From Apoderus coryli (Eukaryota; Arthropoda; Insecta; Coleoptera; Attelabidae), in assembly GCA_911728435.2 (NCBI GenBank), contig OU452202.1:23849135-23913134 (forward strand): a DNA stretch of 64,000 nt, in the 5' to 3' direction. The translations under genes were made by a program, and so were the position numbers. This document shows positions 37,450 to 49,696 of this stretch, piece after piece (the stretch's first letter is position 1; each line of letters starts with the position of its first letter). The notes under the pieces were generated by a model, which saw only the letters and a list, made by a program, of their open reading frames with translations, made no database searches and was not told where the DNA came from.

Positions 37450-38070
37450 ATTTTGAAAGACCGTGTCATTACGGCTGAAATAGGAGAAGTGTCTGTAACG
37501 CGGACCAACTTTCAAAAGAGGGCGCAAACGCTCCGTTCTGCGGCCCGGAACCCATCTTTGGCCTTCTAAAAAGCCATATGATGGAAGAACTTCGGAGATG
37601 GGAAAAGGAACAACTTAAGTCCTACTAGAGAAACACTCCAGGCCTAAGACAATCAAAAAGGTTTATCAAACCTTCAGAGGCCAACGCAGGGAAGCTTATC
37701 CAACTGGAGAGAAGCGACCTAAAGCGAATTACAGGCGTTTTTACGGGACACCACCCAGTGAAGTACCATCTCAAAAAGATGGGCCTAACCGAGGACGACA
37801 CTTGTCGGTTTTGCAAAGACGCAACAGAACACGTGCTCTGTGAATGCATGGCACTTTTCTGCAAAAGGCTAAAACACCTTGGAGGGGTGACCCTAACACC
37901 CGACCAGGCAAGGAATTTAGCCCCCAGAGAAATCATCAACTTCATGAAAAGTGTGGGACAGCTGGGCAATTCATAGATTAGAGTCCTTCACAAAAGATCT
38001 TCTGCAGGTCGAAGTGAGGGGAGGCCAAACCGCCTAAACGACTCCGATCTACAATCTACAAATAAATAAT
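37450..38070 (+). pseudogene. LINE C-terminus: RNase H end and zinc knuckle
   Basis: It begins near an RNase H C-terminal motif (NADQLSKEGANAPF, where intact relatives have EEADQLA..GA) and continues FCGPEPIFGLLKSH, ELRRWEKEQL and LERSDLKRITGVFTGHHPVK. The zinc-binding tail CRFCKDATEHVLCEC follows, then the closing APREIINFMKSVG. The layout RT-RNase H-CCHC is typical of I/R1-type LINEs with RNase H. There is a stop near 37627. The last 72 codons (37758-37976) are open. The 3' UTR ends in an AAATAAATAAT tail near 38057-38070. Only the last ~180 codons are kept, a severe 5' truncation. Confidence 0.85.
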
Positions 38071-41000
38071 ATTCAATTTTCAACATATCGATAACCGTTG
38101 ACTTTAGGTCAAATATTGTTGGAATCCTATGGACAATCAAAAAAATTGCTAATATACAGGGAGTTCTCTAAAACAATATATGAAATTACGTTTATCTACT
38201 ACACATTCGACCCTGTATACTTCTCTATTCAGTCAAAAACCGGGCAACTTAAAACCAAAAGTGACATGAGCAAAAAATGCCCTTCCAATTATATGGAGTT
38301 TATTTATTTATTTGACTCTTACTTATAAATTAATTGGCCATTTCTTAAACTCAAACTTTTTCTCCATTTAAATACCAAATTAAATAGAAAAAAGTTATTT
38401 CCAGCACAAAAACAGTTTTACCAATTTGCTGCTCAACCATGGCGACCTGATGAACTAGATGTTAACAAAACTAATCAAGCAAGTCTATGACAAAATATTT
38501 GTCAACTCGATTTCGTTTTGTATTCAGTTTCCTAACAACATTAACAAAGCTCTTCGACATTTTGTGCGTTTTATAACAGACAGTGAGTCATAACATAAAG
38601 ACGGTGTCCTATTTAAAATTTTCACGGATTACTTTTTTTTGTATAGATCTTGCAGACTGAGAACTGCTCTAAAAGTGTTGCTTTATCTTCCTTTTTATGT
38701 TTTCCTAATATGTATGTCTTTATTTATATTTGAAATATATTGTAAGTACTGGAAAATCTATCAGATACAATGTACATAGAAGAAATAATCTACAAATACA
38801 CACAGAAAACACAGTAATGCCGTGTTGTCGTTTCATAGTCTTGAATAAAAACATCAGAACGAATCAAACAATCGAATTGGGTATGGAAAACATCAGAAAG
38901 TCTATTATGCCGTGTATACTCAATCCGTATCTTGATCGAAAGCACACGATATCACTTTATTGTGTCTCCAAAACATATCAAGAGAATAGTCCTTTTGCCT
39001 TTGAGTATTTTGTTTGGGGTACAATTAAACATTTCTTGAAAACTGTTTTTTTTTTAATAAATAAATATTTTGGTATAGAGAATCAATATTGCAATATTTT
39101 TTTATGAGCACCCTGTTTAATATTGGGAACTTTCTTTATGGTATCTCTGCACTAAGTCGCCCAGATCGACTTACGAAGACTCTTCTTTATAATCATTTCA
39201 CGAAAAAAAAAAACGGTGTTTAATGTATTTTAATTTCAATGCAAAAAAAAAGCAAAACGTAAATCATCATTATTATCAATCAAAGATAAGTGTTAAGACA
39301 GATGAGGCATGCATATTGCATGCCTTAAGCTGCACTCATGCCTTTTCAATTGTGTGTTCTTGATTGTTTGATTTATTGATTTTTTTTTAAAATGTACGCA
39401 ATTTGAATAAAGACTATTATTATTATTATTAAATTTCGCTAAGAATTAAAAAAAGTTGTTTACGAGAACCTTAATCCCAAAGAAAAAAATTAAAACGGTT
39501 AAAGTTAGGATTAGCTGATGATACATAAAATGTACTCAGAATTTTCTGTTAGAACCAGCCATTCTAAAAATACTTGAGATGAATGACACTCATTGGCTTT
39601 GGTCTGCTGCCCAATTTTCCAAAAAAAAAAACTGTTTGCTTTTTGAGATATCGCTCAATATCGAATCAATTAGCTTTGCTTTGTAAATGGTTTTAAGCCC
39701 GTTAAGCAATAAAACTCTAAAAATATGCAACCTGGTAAACAGTTTGTGAAAAACTGAACTGAATTGCTGTTAATTCTGTTAACAAAAAAAATTTAAAATA
39801 TACGCTGCATTGTTTTCTAGATATTCGATAGTAATTCGAGCATTACAATATGTGCATAATTAATATTATAATTTAATAATTAGTATATCTTCGATGATTT
39901 TCTTAAACATGCTTTCAAAAAAATAACAGTTTCAGATTATGACCAGTACATTATATCACCTGATGACCATTAAAGTATTATTATGCATATGCAATGAGCG
40001 ATTGACGTGGCCACCAATTAAAAAATTACAAAACGCTGACTTTAACCAAAACGACAATAAAAATAATGCAAAATACAATAAAATGATACCAATTAGCTAC
40101 GCTCTGTTAAAATATGATACCATTGAATTTGAGAAAGTTTTATTATTATTATTATGATATTTTTAGAGGAATCGAAAATCACCATTATATTTTTGTTCTT
40201 ATACAGAATTAAATAAGTATGTAATTAATCTTACAATGGATAATGGATAAGGCGCGTTTAATAGTCAATTTATTGCATTTTGTGTAAATCGTTTGTTAAA
40301 GGAGGGCGTATATCCGTTATGTTGCGATACACATGGAAGTTGGATGGAACAATTGGTTATGGCTCTATATTGAGCAATTATCTTCACCTAATTCGATTGG
40401 TTCTTGGTCTATCGATAACATAATATTCAAAATATTTTTTGTTTCAAACTGAATTTGAATCAAAGTTGAAAATATGATTTTCTTCAGTTCCCAATGCAAA
40501 TGACATCGATAGTTCAAGTTTTAGTGGCATAAGGAAAATATTGCTCTAGTGATGTGTGTAGCAGCTTTTATTTTTCTTTTTCATAATAAAGCTACTTTTT
40601 TGAACTTTGAGCAGCTGGATAACCCATGATAACAATGTATCTAATGCTATATATTGATAGCAAAATAATTATATATGAAATTATTGCTTGTTGTTTGTAA
40701 AATAAACATGGTTTGACAATATGATATCATAGTCGTGGGTAGAAGAACTCTGTTAAAAAAATCGCATACCTTGTCATTAACAGAAAGACATTTTCATATT
40801 AATCCTCAAAAAAAATCCTCCCTGTACCCAGAATGTAGAGTGTATCAAAATAAATCACTTGAAGATTTTCGTCAACTCAAAATCTCATAGCTTTGTTTTT
40901 TAATTAGTAGTATAGGTTTTTAATTAGTAGTATAGCTTTGCCTAAAAGATCTCGCTCGTTCCTTCATTCTATAAGACTCATTTTAAAGGGCAATTCTCCA

Positions 41001-41290
41001 TATTTTAAATAGGCAATAATTCATGTACTAAAGGAAATAAGCAGCAAAAAGGCATGGTCCAATTTTAGAGCGGCAACTTTGGCACATTATCTTTGTGTGT
41101 GCCGCCAATTTTTTTTTTTGTTCGACGATCTTGAGTTAACTTTCTCGTCAACGCTCCATATTGTCTTTGCACGGCTCATGGCCTTTAAATATTGTTTTGC
41201 CATAAACTTTAACTTTGCTTTCGTTTGTGCTTCCTAAGATCAAAGAAATGATATGAATTTATTTTTAAGCTTCTTGGTTCTGGATATAAC
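38071..41290. other. AT-rich unassigned DNA
   Basis: It includes a 65-bp stretch bounded by inverted TACAGGG/CCCTGTA (38154-38218) and CACCCTG near 39110. The frame at 38730-39107 has no recognisable domain. An AGGCATGCA/TGCATGCCT perfect palindrome lies at 39305-39326, upstream of an AATAAA and (TTA)n run at about 39403-39431 that looks like a LINE/SINE 3' end. A 20-bp tandem duplication (TTTTTAATTAGTAGTATAG) lies at 40897-40936. Confidence 0.5.
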
Positions 41291-42275
41291 TTTGAGGTTA
41301 GGAAGTAAATTGGCTGTCAAACGATGAAATGTAAAGAATTGAGCTGTCATCCTTTGACATTTATTTAGTAAAAAGTTGGGAAAATTTAACCATGGAACGC
41401 TCCACTCTTGAACAAAGAATTTTAATTGTGAAAATTTTACTGTGTCACTTCGTAAAATTCGAGCAGCTTTTCCTCGCAATCAGGCTTCTTCTGAGACCGC
41501 TAAATTCGAGGGTCATGGTACTGTTGCTGACAATAGACTAAAACAATACGCTCGTAGTGGTCGTAGTGATGCAAACATACCCGCTGTACAACAAAGTGTT
41601 GAGAATGAATCCTGGAACATCAACTCGTCGACGTTCGCAACAATTGGGCGTCACCAGAGGCATTTTGCGCAACATTTTGCATAAAGAACTTTATCTTCAC
41701 GCTTATGAAGTTCAACGCGTTCAGGAATTAAAGCCGGCCGACCATTGTTCGCGACGATCTTTTGGGAATTGGCTGTCTGAAAAACTAAACGAAAAAACGC
41801 ATTTTCCAATAAAAAAAATCTTTCAATTAGGCGGTTATGTAAACAAACAAAATTGTCGCATATACGGGCTCACAAATTCAACAAATAGTCCTCGAAAAAC
41901 CATTACATCCATAAAAAGTGACCGTATATGGCGCGGTTTGTGGTTAGGCGGCATCATCGGCCCGTATTTTTTGTAGCCACAATTGCTTTCAGCAAGCAAG
42001 CAAACAATTCAGTTATTGCATGAGAAATTTCCCAGTCGCCGAATTTCTCGATTTGACGATGTCAATTCGCCGCCTCGTTCTTGTGATTTACCGCCACTGG
42101 ATTATTTTCCTTGGGGGCATTTGAAAGCCGTGAACACACTATAAACTGCCGCTCTCAAAGCAAAATTTTGTGAAAAGAGCGGACGGCTGCCGACGCCGAC
42201 GTCCTATATATAAAATAAAACTGAATTTGCCAAGAAAAAGTGTGTTTTTCAGCCACTTTACTTCCTAACCTCAAA
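41291..42275 (+). mobile_element. Mariner-like element with both terminal inverted repeats
   Basis: The 26-bp TIRs TTTGAGGTTAGG.. (41291-41316) and its inverse (42250-42275) differ at one position. The interior (41392-42150) encodes a broken transposase on the plus strand. At about 985 bp the element is shorter than usual for the superfamily, consistent with internal deletions. A TA target duplication is not obvious at the ends, so the true termini may lie a few bases out. Confidence 0.85.
41392..42150 (+). pseudogene. Mariner-like transposase, frameshifted and catalytically dead
   Basis: The start ATG at 41392 gives MERSTLEQRILIVKI. After a shift, LRKIRAAFPRNQASSETAKFEG and RSGRSDANIPAVQQSVEN complete the helix-turn-helix region. 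A further shift leads into GTSTRRRSQQLGVTRGILRN, HKELYLHAYEVQRVQELKPA, then LGGYVNKQNCRIYG and GLWLGGIIGPYF, and finally EKFPSRRISRFDDVNSPPRS with CDLPPLDYF. The first catalytic block (normally SDEAHF before LGGYVN) and the second (QQDGA..H) are deleted; the third (CDLPPLD) remains. It belongs to the same lineage as the 30.9 kb remnant. DNA cut-and-paste transposition is the family role; this copy cannot do it. Confidence 0.85.
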
Positions 42276-43542
42276 TTTGCGCCCCCTTTATTTTAACTCT
42301 ATAGACCATATTGACGGTGCGGTTTTAAAGTCATCATTGAGCAAAGGTTTAATGCGCACATGCGGTAACTAAGAAAAACACGAAAAGTGAGCCAATTTTC
42401 TGCAGCTAAACGCTGCTGTTAGGAAACTAATAAGAAATGGATAGATAGATAGATAGACCAATGTTTGTGAATTTTGAGAGAATGTTACAATATAGAAAAA
42501 ACATAGAAACAATTGTTATCTCATAGTTCTAAATTGGAGCATGTGAAGAAAAGAGCTTTTGTAAGTGGCGATATAGACACCTAATCGCTGAAAAACTCTC
42601 AATAGCTTCAGCCCATATACATCTGAGACAAGCAAATACTGAAACAATATCAACCTAACCGGATTAGATTTTCATCATTCAAGAGTCATGTCATGTTTGC
42701 TTTGTCTAGTGGTGGTTTTATACTCGTAATAGCTGAAAAAGTGTTGAAGCCATCCATAGAATTATTCACAATAAGCTACAATACAAAACTTGCTCGAGGT
42801 AAGTTCCAAAACACCTGTCAAATTAGTAAAATGTTGGATGCCCGAAACAGAAGATTTTTCAAATAATTAAGACACCATTAGGAAACTAAATCCAGGAGAG
42901 AATGCCTTGAACGGAAGTAAACAAGTTATCTACAACGTAGCGATCGGCTTGCTTACAGTTTTTTGGAAGACCAACAAACAATCAACAGTTAGTCAGCTTG
43001 CTGTTCGCACTAAACGTTCTGGACTTTTAAATATTAAAAATATGTTACAATATTATATAATCCAGGTATGTAACATATATTATAAAATGAACAGCAATAT
43101 TACATTATTTAAGAAACTTTTGAATAGTTCTGTAATTACAGCATTTCTGTAAGGTCGGCCACAACAACTAAATAAACAAACAATATGAGTAATTCAATTC
43201 AAATGAAATAAAATAAAAACTTTTAAAAACCTTCATCTTTTGATCTTCTTTTAACATGCTATAATATGTTACACTTGTAAGATAGTCATTATATTACACA
43301 TTGGTATTGTATAATTTTTCATGCGAATCCCATAATATTACAATATAGCGTTGTACTTTAGTCGGCTTTTGTTTCAAATGGAATTTGTCGCTATTTGTGG
43401 TTTACTGCAAATTGATGAATAATTATTACTTGTTGTTTTATTAATGTTAGTTAGAACAGAGCCATTAAACGGCTATAAACACGTATTATGATAATTATTT
43501 GTTTTCAAATATAACATAATATATGCTTTAGTCATCTCAATA
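42276..43542. other. AT-rich unassigned DNA with (GATA)n
   Basis: A GATAGATAGATAGATA run lies at about 42437-42456. No gene recognised. Confidence 0.5.
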
Positions 43543-45060
43543 ATCTTTTTTATTTATTCTCATTACATGTCATTACCAAAAAAGGTTTACACAAGTCATA
43601 TTAAATACTAAAATATTACACAACACAATATAAAAACATAGAAATGTATATAACTTAATCAAAACAGAAAGTCAGTGCTGAGTAAAAAGCCTGGTCACTT
43701 AAGTAGTTCTTTAATCTATTTTGAACATTGCAAGGCAAACTATCTGGCAAATGATTATAGCATGTGGGACCATAATAATTTACAGAATTTCTGCTTCTAC
43801 TCAACTTCATATATTCAGGAAGAATGACTTTTTTGTTTCTGGTATTGTGGTTGTGAACTTCATCATGCTTTATGTACAGATTGTAATTATTTTTCACATA
43901 CATAATTGAATTGTAGATATAGAGACACGGGAGTGTAGTTATTTTACATTCTTTAAATTTAGGTCTGACATCCTCTCTAAACTTTAAATCTGTCATTATT
44001 CGAACCACTCGTCTTTGGATTGCGAATACCCGACTCGCATGACAAGAGTGTCCCCAAATTGACAAAGCATATCAAGCCACCCTGTGAAAAAGGCCATAAT
44101 ATGCTGATTTCAAAACATTAAAAGAGACTTCACCCTTCAAGCTTCGCAACATGAACACAACCTTAGACAACTTGGCAATGGTAACCTCGACATGACCCGC
44201 CCAGGCCAGCTTTTGGTCCAAAGTGACACCCAAAAACTTTACCAGACCGTCAGAAACAGCAACATCCGTCTCACGTAATGTAAATATTTTAGAAGCTGTT
44301 TTATTGACATTCATACAGAGTTTGTTAGCTGCAAACCAGTCAGCAGCCCTCGACTGTGAATTAATCATACTTGAGGCCAGAACATCACTCGACAGTTCAA
44401 CATCGACAATAGTTGAATCGTCTGCAAACAATGTCAGGTCAGAGCATGGCAGATGTAGCGGTAAAACATTAATGAAAATCAAAAACATTAGAGGTCCGAG
44501 CACCGAGCCCTGTGGGACTCCACAAGAGCTCAACAAGGGCTGAGAAGACTTTGACTCAAACATCGTTACAACATTCCTACCAGTGAGATAGGAACTCAGT
44601 AAACGAACCGAATTCGCACTCATACCGTATCGCTCCAGTTTACCCAACAAGATATCGTGTGAGACGCAATCAAACGCCTTTGTTAAATCAAGAAAAGAAG
44701 CCCCCACAAGTCATGGGTTAAAGTTTCCGCTATACTGGTAAAATATGTAGTGAAATCATCAGCATTAAGATTTGTTAATGATTGTTGGGTAGTAGAACTA
44801 TCCCGTTTATTGTTGATAATATCCCATGTAGCCCTGGCAATATTAGAACCATCTGCAATATACGTATCGTTCGCATTTTTTTGCCATTTTAGTATGAGAT
44901 CTATACGAGTTACGATAAGAGCGAACCATGTCTTTTATACCTTCGATTTGTGGAAACTGTGTAGACAGTCCTCGCAGTAGTTCTCTGACATTGATTCTAT
45001 TAGATTTTGTTACATCATCAGTGTTTCTACTGATAGACTAGAGGGACAATCTTCCGATAC
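43543..45060 (-). pseudogene. LINE copy 2 of the 24.5/44 kb family, internal deletion
   Basis: The minus strand carries the same LINE as 24528-25878, very similar to it and in opposite orientation. From 5' to 3' it reads a linker segment (NANDTYIADGSNIARATWDI, about 44830-44890; NADDFTTYFTSIAETLT, about 44715-44765). An abrupt junction to GASFLDLTKAFDCVSHD (motif A) follows, then CGVPQGSVLGPLMFLIFIN, LTLFADDSTIVDVELS (catalytic box intact, near 44417-44428), LGVTLDQKLAWAGHVE and WGHSCHASRVFAIQRR. The RT fingers between the linker and motif A are missing, removed by an internal deletion near 44710. A frameshift lies near 44070. The last 136 codons (44065-43655) are open to a stop. The 3' UTR matches copy 1. 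Confidence 0.9.
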
Positions 45061-45769
45061 ATCTGTGGCGTGCCAATACGCATTTTTATTAAAGAAATTA
45101 CGTAAATCCTGTAATTATTTCAGTGCTATAATCCAATTTCAACTCACTTTAATAAAATCATGTGTCTCACACAACAAATTGCAGCGTCACGATATTATTT
45201 ATTCAAGTTATCGATTTTTCTTGTCTTAAAATATGCATAAGTAAATAAAAGTGTTCAATCTCAAGATTTCTCCGGAAACTGTACGTCCTGTATATAAGTA
45301 CGTATAATTTCCTTTTCGAAGTGTATTGTACGACTTGACATCAAAACAGAAGATGATGTTTTGTGAAAAATTATTATTTTCTGTCACATTGTAGGCCTCT
45401 AAAGTGATAATACAATAAAAGTAGGTGCCCGCAATTATTTATCCTCTATATACAATTCGTTTCATTGTCCTCAAAAGACATTATACTCAACTTTTTTATT
45501 CTTCAGTATAAATAAATATTGATTGATTGAAAATATAATAATAATGGTCAGATTACTATTGTGTCCTTCTCTATAGAGACAGCTTTTGTAAACTGCCTTT
45601 TAAATAATGAAAAATCAATAATGATGTGCAGTTATTGACTAAAATTAAATTGAAACGATTTTATTGAACGCCAGAGTTGATTGCTCACAATTGCTAAAGT
45701 ATTTTCCTTGATAAGAATTTTTTTTCGTGCGTTTGATGCTATTTTTCGTGTCAGTTTTATTTTCTTAAA
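45061..45769. other. AT-rich unassigned DNA
   Basis: No gene recognised. A CGTCCTGTATATAAG terminus-like sequence occurs near 45286-45300. Confidence 0.5.
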
Positions 45770-45965
45770 AACTTTCAAAGCCCTTGACACCAAAGATCAT
45801 GATCGAAGTTTTGTATTATGGTTTTGGTAATAATTTGTTCTTGTTTTATTTATATTTATCATCTATGCATGGAATGTCTATTATTTCTTGTGTCTCACAA
45901 GGGTCTATATGGCGTCCGCTACTTTTTATATTATACAGTAATCGCATTATTCGTCTTTTTTATAA
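45770..45965 (+). pseudogene. Short LINE reverse transcriptase scrap
   Basis: The plus strand shows FKALDTKDHD (motif A, normally KAFDTVDHD). About 75 bp later SCVSQGSIWRPLLFILYSNR appears (motif B, normally GVPQGSILGPLLFILYIND). The frame shifts between them and there is no catalytic box. Two motifs in order make the call sound despite the length. The family is not resolved. Confidence 0.7.
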
Positions 45966-46160
45966 TTAATAGTTTTGGACTTTCTAATCCACAACCTTTT
46001 AATCCCAAATTGTATCACATTTTTTATTACATGTTTTCTCTTTCAAACTGTTATCCTGATTATATAGATTATAGACCACCTATTGAAAAACTAATAAAAG
46101 AAAAAGGGGATCAAGAATCAGACTAAAATATAATCCAGACGTTATTGTGCAATCGATAGT

Positions 46161-46487
46161 TTGATATTTCCGTACTTCTCGAGGGTTTTTACTTTGAAAG
46201 AGCACTTTTGCATTATTTTTTATCTGTTTTCTATACTATTAATTACCAGGAATACTAAACTTAAGAGATATGCTGTTGCATTTATATCGGGCAATGAGAC
46301 ATTACCCCTAGATGCAGTAAAAGCTCAGATCACTCTCATGTTCCCTTCCACCACAAATTATGCATTGAATTGCTTCGTTCGCAGAGCGTCAAGAATAGCG
46401 AATTCTTGTGCCAATTGCTATATCGAATTATTTGCTCCATTAGGGGAGTTTTCTAAGGGCGTCAGGCGCAATGGTGGGATTTCCTAG
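46161..46487 (+). CDS. Unrecognised 108-codon open frame
   Basis: The second half (from about 46260) has more balanced base composition than its surroundings. It reads KRYAVAFISGNETLPLDAVK..., then NCFVRRASRIANSCANCYIE and FAPLGEFSKGVRRNGGIS. I do not recognise a domain. The first 30 residues are hydrophobic and look like translated AT-rich sequence. It could be part of a decayed element or chance. Confidence 0.2.
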   Translation: MIFPYFSRVFTLKEHFCIIFYLFSILLITRNTKLKRYAVAFISGNETLPLDAVKAQITLMFPSTTNYALNCFVRRASRIANSCANCYIELFAPLGEFSKGVRRNGGIS

Positions 46488-47504
46488 TAATACTGATTTT
46501 TAATCCCTTTTCTTGTTTTCGTTAGTTTTTGGTTTAGTGTTAGATTGTCCTTTATACATATTTTACCTTGTATCTTCTGTTAATTTTCGTTAATTATATT
46601 AATTGTGCTATTGTTGGTGATTATTCACGGAATTCGACACAAAAAATATTTTGTGCCGCAGATCTAGGATGCATATTTTGTGTAAATCTTCATTTTGACT
46701 AAGCAGCACTAGAACAATATTATTTAAATGATGACCATTTAAACTTCAACGACAAAAAATACTATTAGTTCAGCAAAAACAAACTACACTGTCAGATTAA
46801 ATAAATAATCTGACACTTCTAAGTTCATAGGCAATTAGAACTGGTACTAAAAAAACACCCAATCGTGTATAGAACAACTATTTGGTTCTATATTTAATAA
46901 ACACAACTTTGATCCTTTTAAGGCTTCTGGGACACTCTTTATAATATAAGAACAAGTGCCGGAAACCGTCAATAACCATGTCTAATAGTAGACTTTTTCA
47001 CATACTCCTTTTAACAAAGTTAAATGAGAAAAAATAAATTTTATGTGATGTTAAAAAACATAGAAAAATATAATTTTAATATACATTGTAAGCACGTTAT
47101 ATTTATACGATATCATTAAATTATAAGGTTAGTTTTTATGTCTTTCTTATATTTTAAAACAACACAATGATCTACTTAAATGTAATATTTTTTGAATAAT
47201 AATAATTATTTAATTTACTTTAAAATTTAAGGCTGAAGGACTTCAGTCAATGGCCTTTTGGGGTTTTGTTCCAATAAATAATAATAATAATATTTTTAAT
47301 TGTTCGGGGAATTATAATTTTTAATGTCAATGTGTGAAGGCCTGCATCTTTTATTTTTAATATAAATTTGTGATTCCAAAAATTCAGTTCTAAGTATACA
47401 GCAATTCTGCCTACAAGAATTTTTAATACAATTATTCCAAAACGCCGTCTGCACAACAAAATAAACAAAAATATATATTGTTCAATTCAGAACATTTTGT
47501 CTGC
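46488..47504. other. AT-rich unassigned DNA
   Basis: A (TAA)n run lies at about 47275-47291, next to a CCCCAAAAGGCCATTGACTG stretch (read on the minus strand) that looks like part of a dispersed repeat. No gene recognised. Confidence 0.5.
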
Positions 47505-47544
47505 GTCAGACATGTTTCGAGAACATAGTCTCATCATCAGTGAC
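47505..47544 (-). ncRNA. Hammerhead ribozyme-like motif, type A, intact core
   Basis: On the minus strand GUCA opens stem I, then CUGAUGA, an extra U and a 4-bp stem II (GAGA/UCUC). GAA, ACAUGU and a cleavage-position C follow, and UGAC closes stem I exactly. The compensatory change relative to the 5.27-kb copy (GCCA/UGGC there, GUCA/UGAC here) supports pairing in stem I. All core bases are present. Confidence 0.8.
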
Positions 47545-48829
47545 TTTTACAACTTCACTTCCGTCTAAATAATGTCAAAAAAATAGGAGAAACAGTTTGT
47601 ATGAGGTCTTATCATTTTGTGAAAAAATTTGTTTAATAAAATTTATTATTTTTACATGAAACTAACTTTAATTAAATTAACAAAAACGTTTAGAATTTAA
47701 ATTGTTGTTGATACCAGTTAAGCGCGTGATTAATCAAAAATTGAGGTTAAGGAAGTGGTTTTACAAAAATAATTAAGGTTAAATACGTACATACAAAATC
47801 TTCGTAAAAATTAAATTTGTAGAATAGTCTAAGCTAGATTTTGTGGAACATACGTCGTTTTATTAATCTAAATAATCATCGCTCCTCTACGATAGATAGA
47901 TTACTTCATTAAGTATATAATTTTTAGTTTAAAAATAAGATTAAAAAAGTACTTTGTCCACAGAAATTATAAAATACCCTTATTTCATTAAGTATAAGTA
48001 GGTACTTTGAGGAATAATGCGTAACCGTCCTCAGGGAGGGAGGCCTCAACGAGTTAATTATTTTTTTTATTCTTGAACTGTTCTAGAACTTATCAGTATT
48101 ATCAAATAACTGATTCAATGAAATGTGATAATGAAAAACTCTGGATGAACACAAGTTTAAAGTAGAGACCGAAACGGTAGATCAAGCCAGTAACCTCTAA
48201 ATATATTTACCCAATATAATCATCAAAAAAAATATTTTTATTGTTTTAAGTGTGTTAAGAATAATAAAGTAGGTGTTTCAAAAGATATTTCGCTTACTCA
48301 ACAGAGGTTATTTATAGAAAAAAGATTCATCGAAGATTTTCTGAAATTCTAGAGCAAAATTTCGCAATATAAAGCTTACTTACAAAAATTTTTAATTACT
48401 TGGTATGCGGTATCGCGATTTGTTTATTGTATAGTTTATGTTAGGCAGAAATCGACTTGTTTTTAACAATAAATATTTCTTACCTTTTAGATTTGTTTCT
48501 GTTTCCAAAAAAATGATATCGCACTTAGTTGGTTTGATTCATAGAGAAAATATTCACAAATATCACAAAGTAGAACAATCCAAAATTCATATCACTTAAC
48601 GTATTCAAAACAATGTCATTCTTTTATTTATTATTTAATATCAATAAATACAGAAATTGTTAATGACACTGATTAGTTCTAATGTAAATTAATCCATTCA
48701 CTAACAAAACTGTGTAAAATTACATTAGTTTTCACTATATAAGTAATGATAGTTTTTATATTATCGCGCAAGATAAGTACTTTATTGTTTTAATGATTGG
48801 GTTTAGTATGGTAAAGCAAGAAAGATCGT
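47545..48829. other. AT-rich unassigned DNA
   Basis: No gene or repeat recognised. Confidence 0.5.
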
Positions 48830-49075
48830 ACCGTACGTAGTGCACGTGGGGCGGCTGTTCCACAGCAGAACAGCTATCGTCCGTACGTCTTAAGATGTAA
48901 CCAAGTACTGGACCAGCAGCGCTACGGTCGACTATACAAGCCGCGATATCAAGCTGGCACTGAATCTGCTCTAGTTCTGTGACTTAAAGATCGAAAGTGT
49001 TTCTCCGGCTGTTTGTTGTTTGTGGATGGGACCCGTAGTACGTCTCTCTTGTTTTGTTTGTTACCGTTTAGGTAT
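48830..49075 (+). promoter_or_regulatory. GC-richer CpG-containing island, possible promoter/first exon
   Basis: It stands out from the AT-rich surroundings, with many CpG dinucleotides, CACGTG (E-box) beside GGGGCGG (GC box) near 48844-48854, and a GCTGTTC/GAACAGC dyad at about 48855-48875. AGGTATTA near 49071 could be a splice donor. No coding frame is visible, so a non-coding first exon or an enhancer is the most that can be suggested; the strand is a guess based on the donor. Confidence 0.35.
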
Positions 49076-49652
49076 TAATACCCCAGTGACTGGTTTTGTT
49101 GATTTTTTTTCTTTCGTTGTATGTTGTTAATGTGTCGTGGTCAGTTCCTATATTATTAATATTGTTATATTATATTTCAGTGGACAGCAGTAGGAAAAAA
49201 CATTGTTGTCATAATGAATTGCGGTAATTCAGAAGGATGTAGGTTTGTTGGGATTTTATAGAGTGATGGTTTATTGATGTTTTGGGCAAATGATTGATTA
49301 ATAGGATAAAGTGTTTGTCGTTCTTAGGTTTGAATAGTTTCCTTATATAAAACTACTATTTGAGTTCTTAACCCATTAGTGCCCGTAATTTTTGTCTGTT
49401 TTAATTAGAACAAAAACACGTTAGTTGCTATTTATATATGTGAAATAACATTGTATACGCAAAATTTAAAATTTATTTATAATAAAAGTACCAAAAAAAT
49501 AGTGGCACAGCTATTAGCATTTTTCAAAGTCCTTATTCCCTAAGAATCCACCACTATTTAATATTCTTTGGACAAGAACTTATACAATTAATTAAAATAT
49601 TTTTTTTTAGTGACAAAGAAAAGTCAAATCTCCACAAAAATAAACGCAATAG

Positions 49653-49696
49653 TCCAAACATGTTTTGGAACTCAATCTAGTTCCATCATCAGTGGC
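49653..49696 (-). ncRNA. Hammerhead-like motif, type A, core mutated
   Basis: On the minus strand GCCA, CUGAUGA, an extra U and a perfect 6-bp stem II (GGAACU/AGUUCC) are kept. G12 is A (AAAACAUGU) and the cleavage base is U. Both changes should abolish cleavage. It lies inside the piggyBac element. Confidence 0.55.

Noticed and set aside
38730..39107. 125-codon plus-strand frame
   Set aside because: No recognisable domain; it ends in an AT-rich stretch at a CACCCTG terminus, so it is probably translated repeat sequence.
45010..45022. CACTGATGATG (minus strand) as a further hammerhead
   Set aside because: It is part of the LINE copy 2 upstream region and has no stem II or GAAAC downstream.
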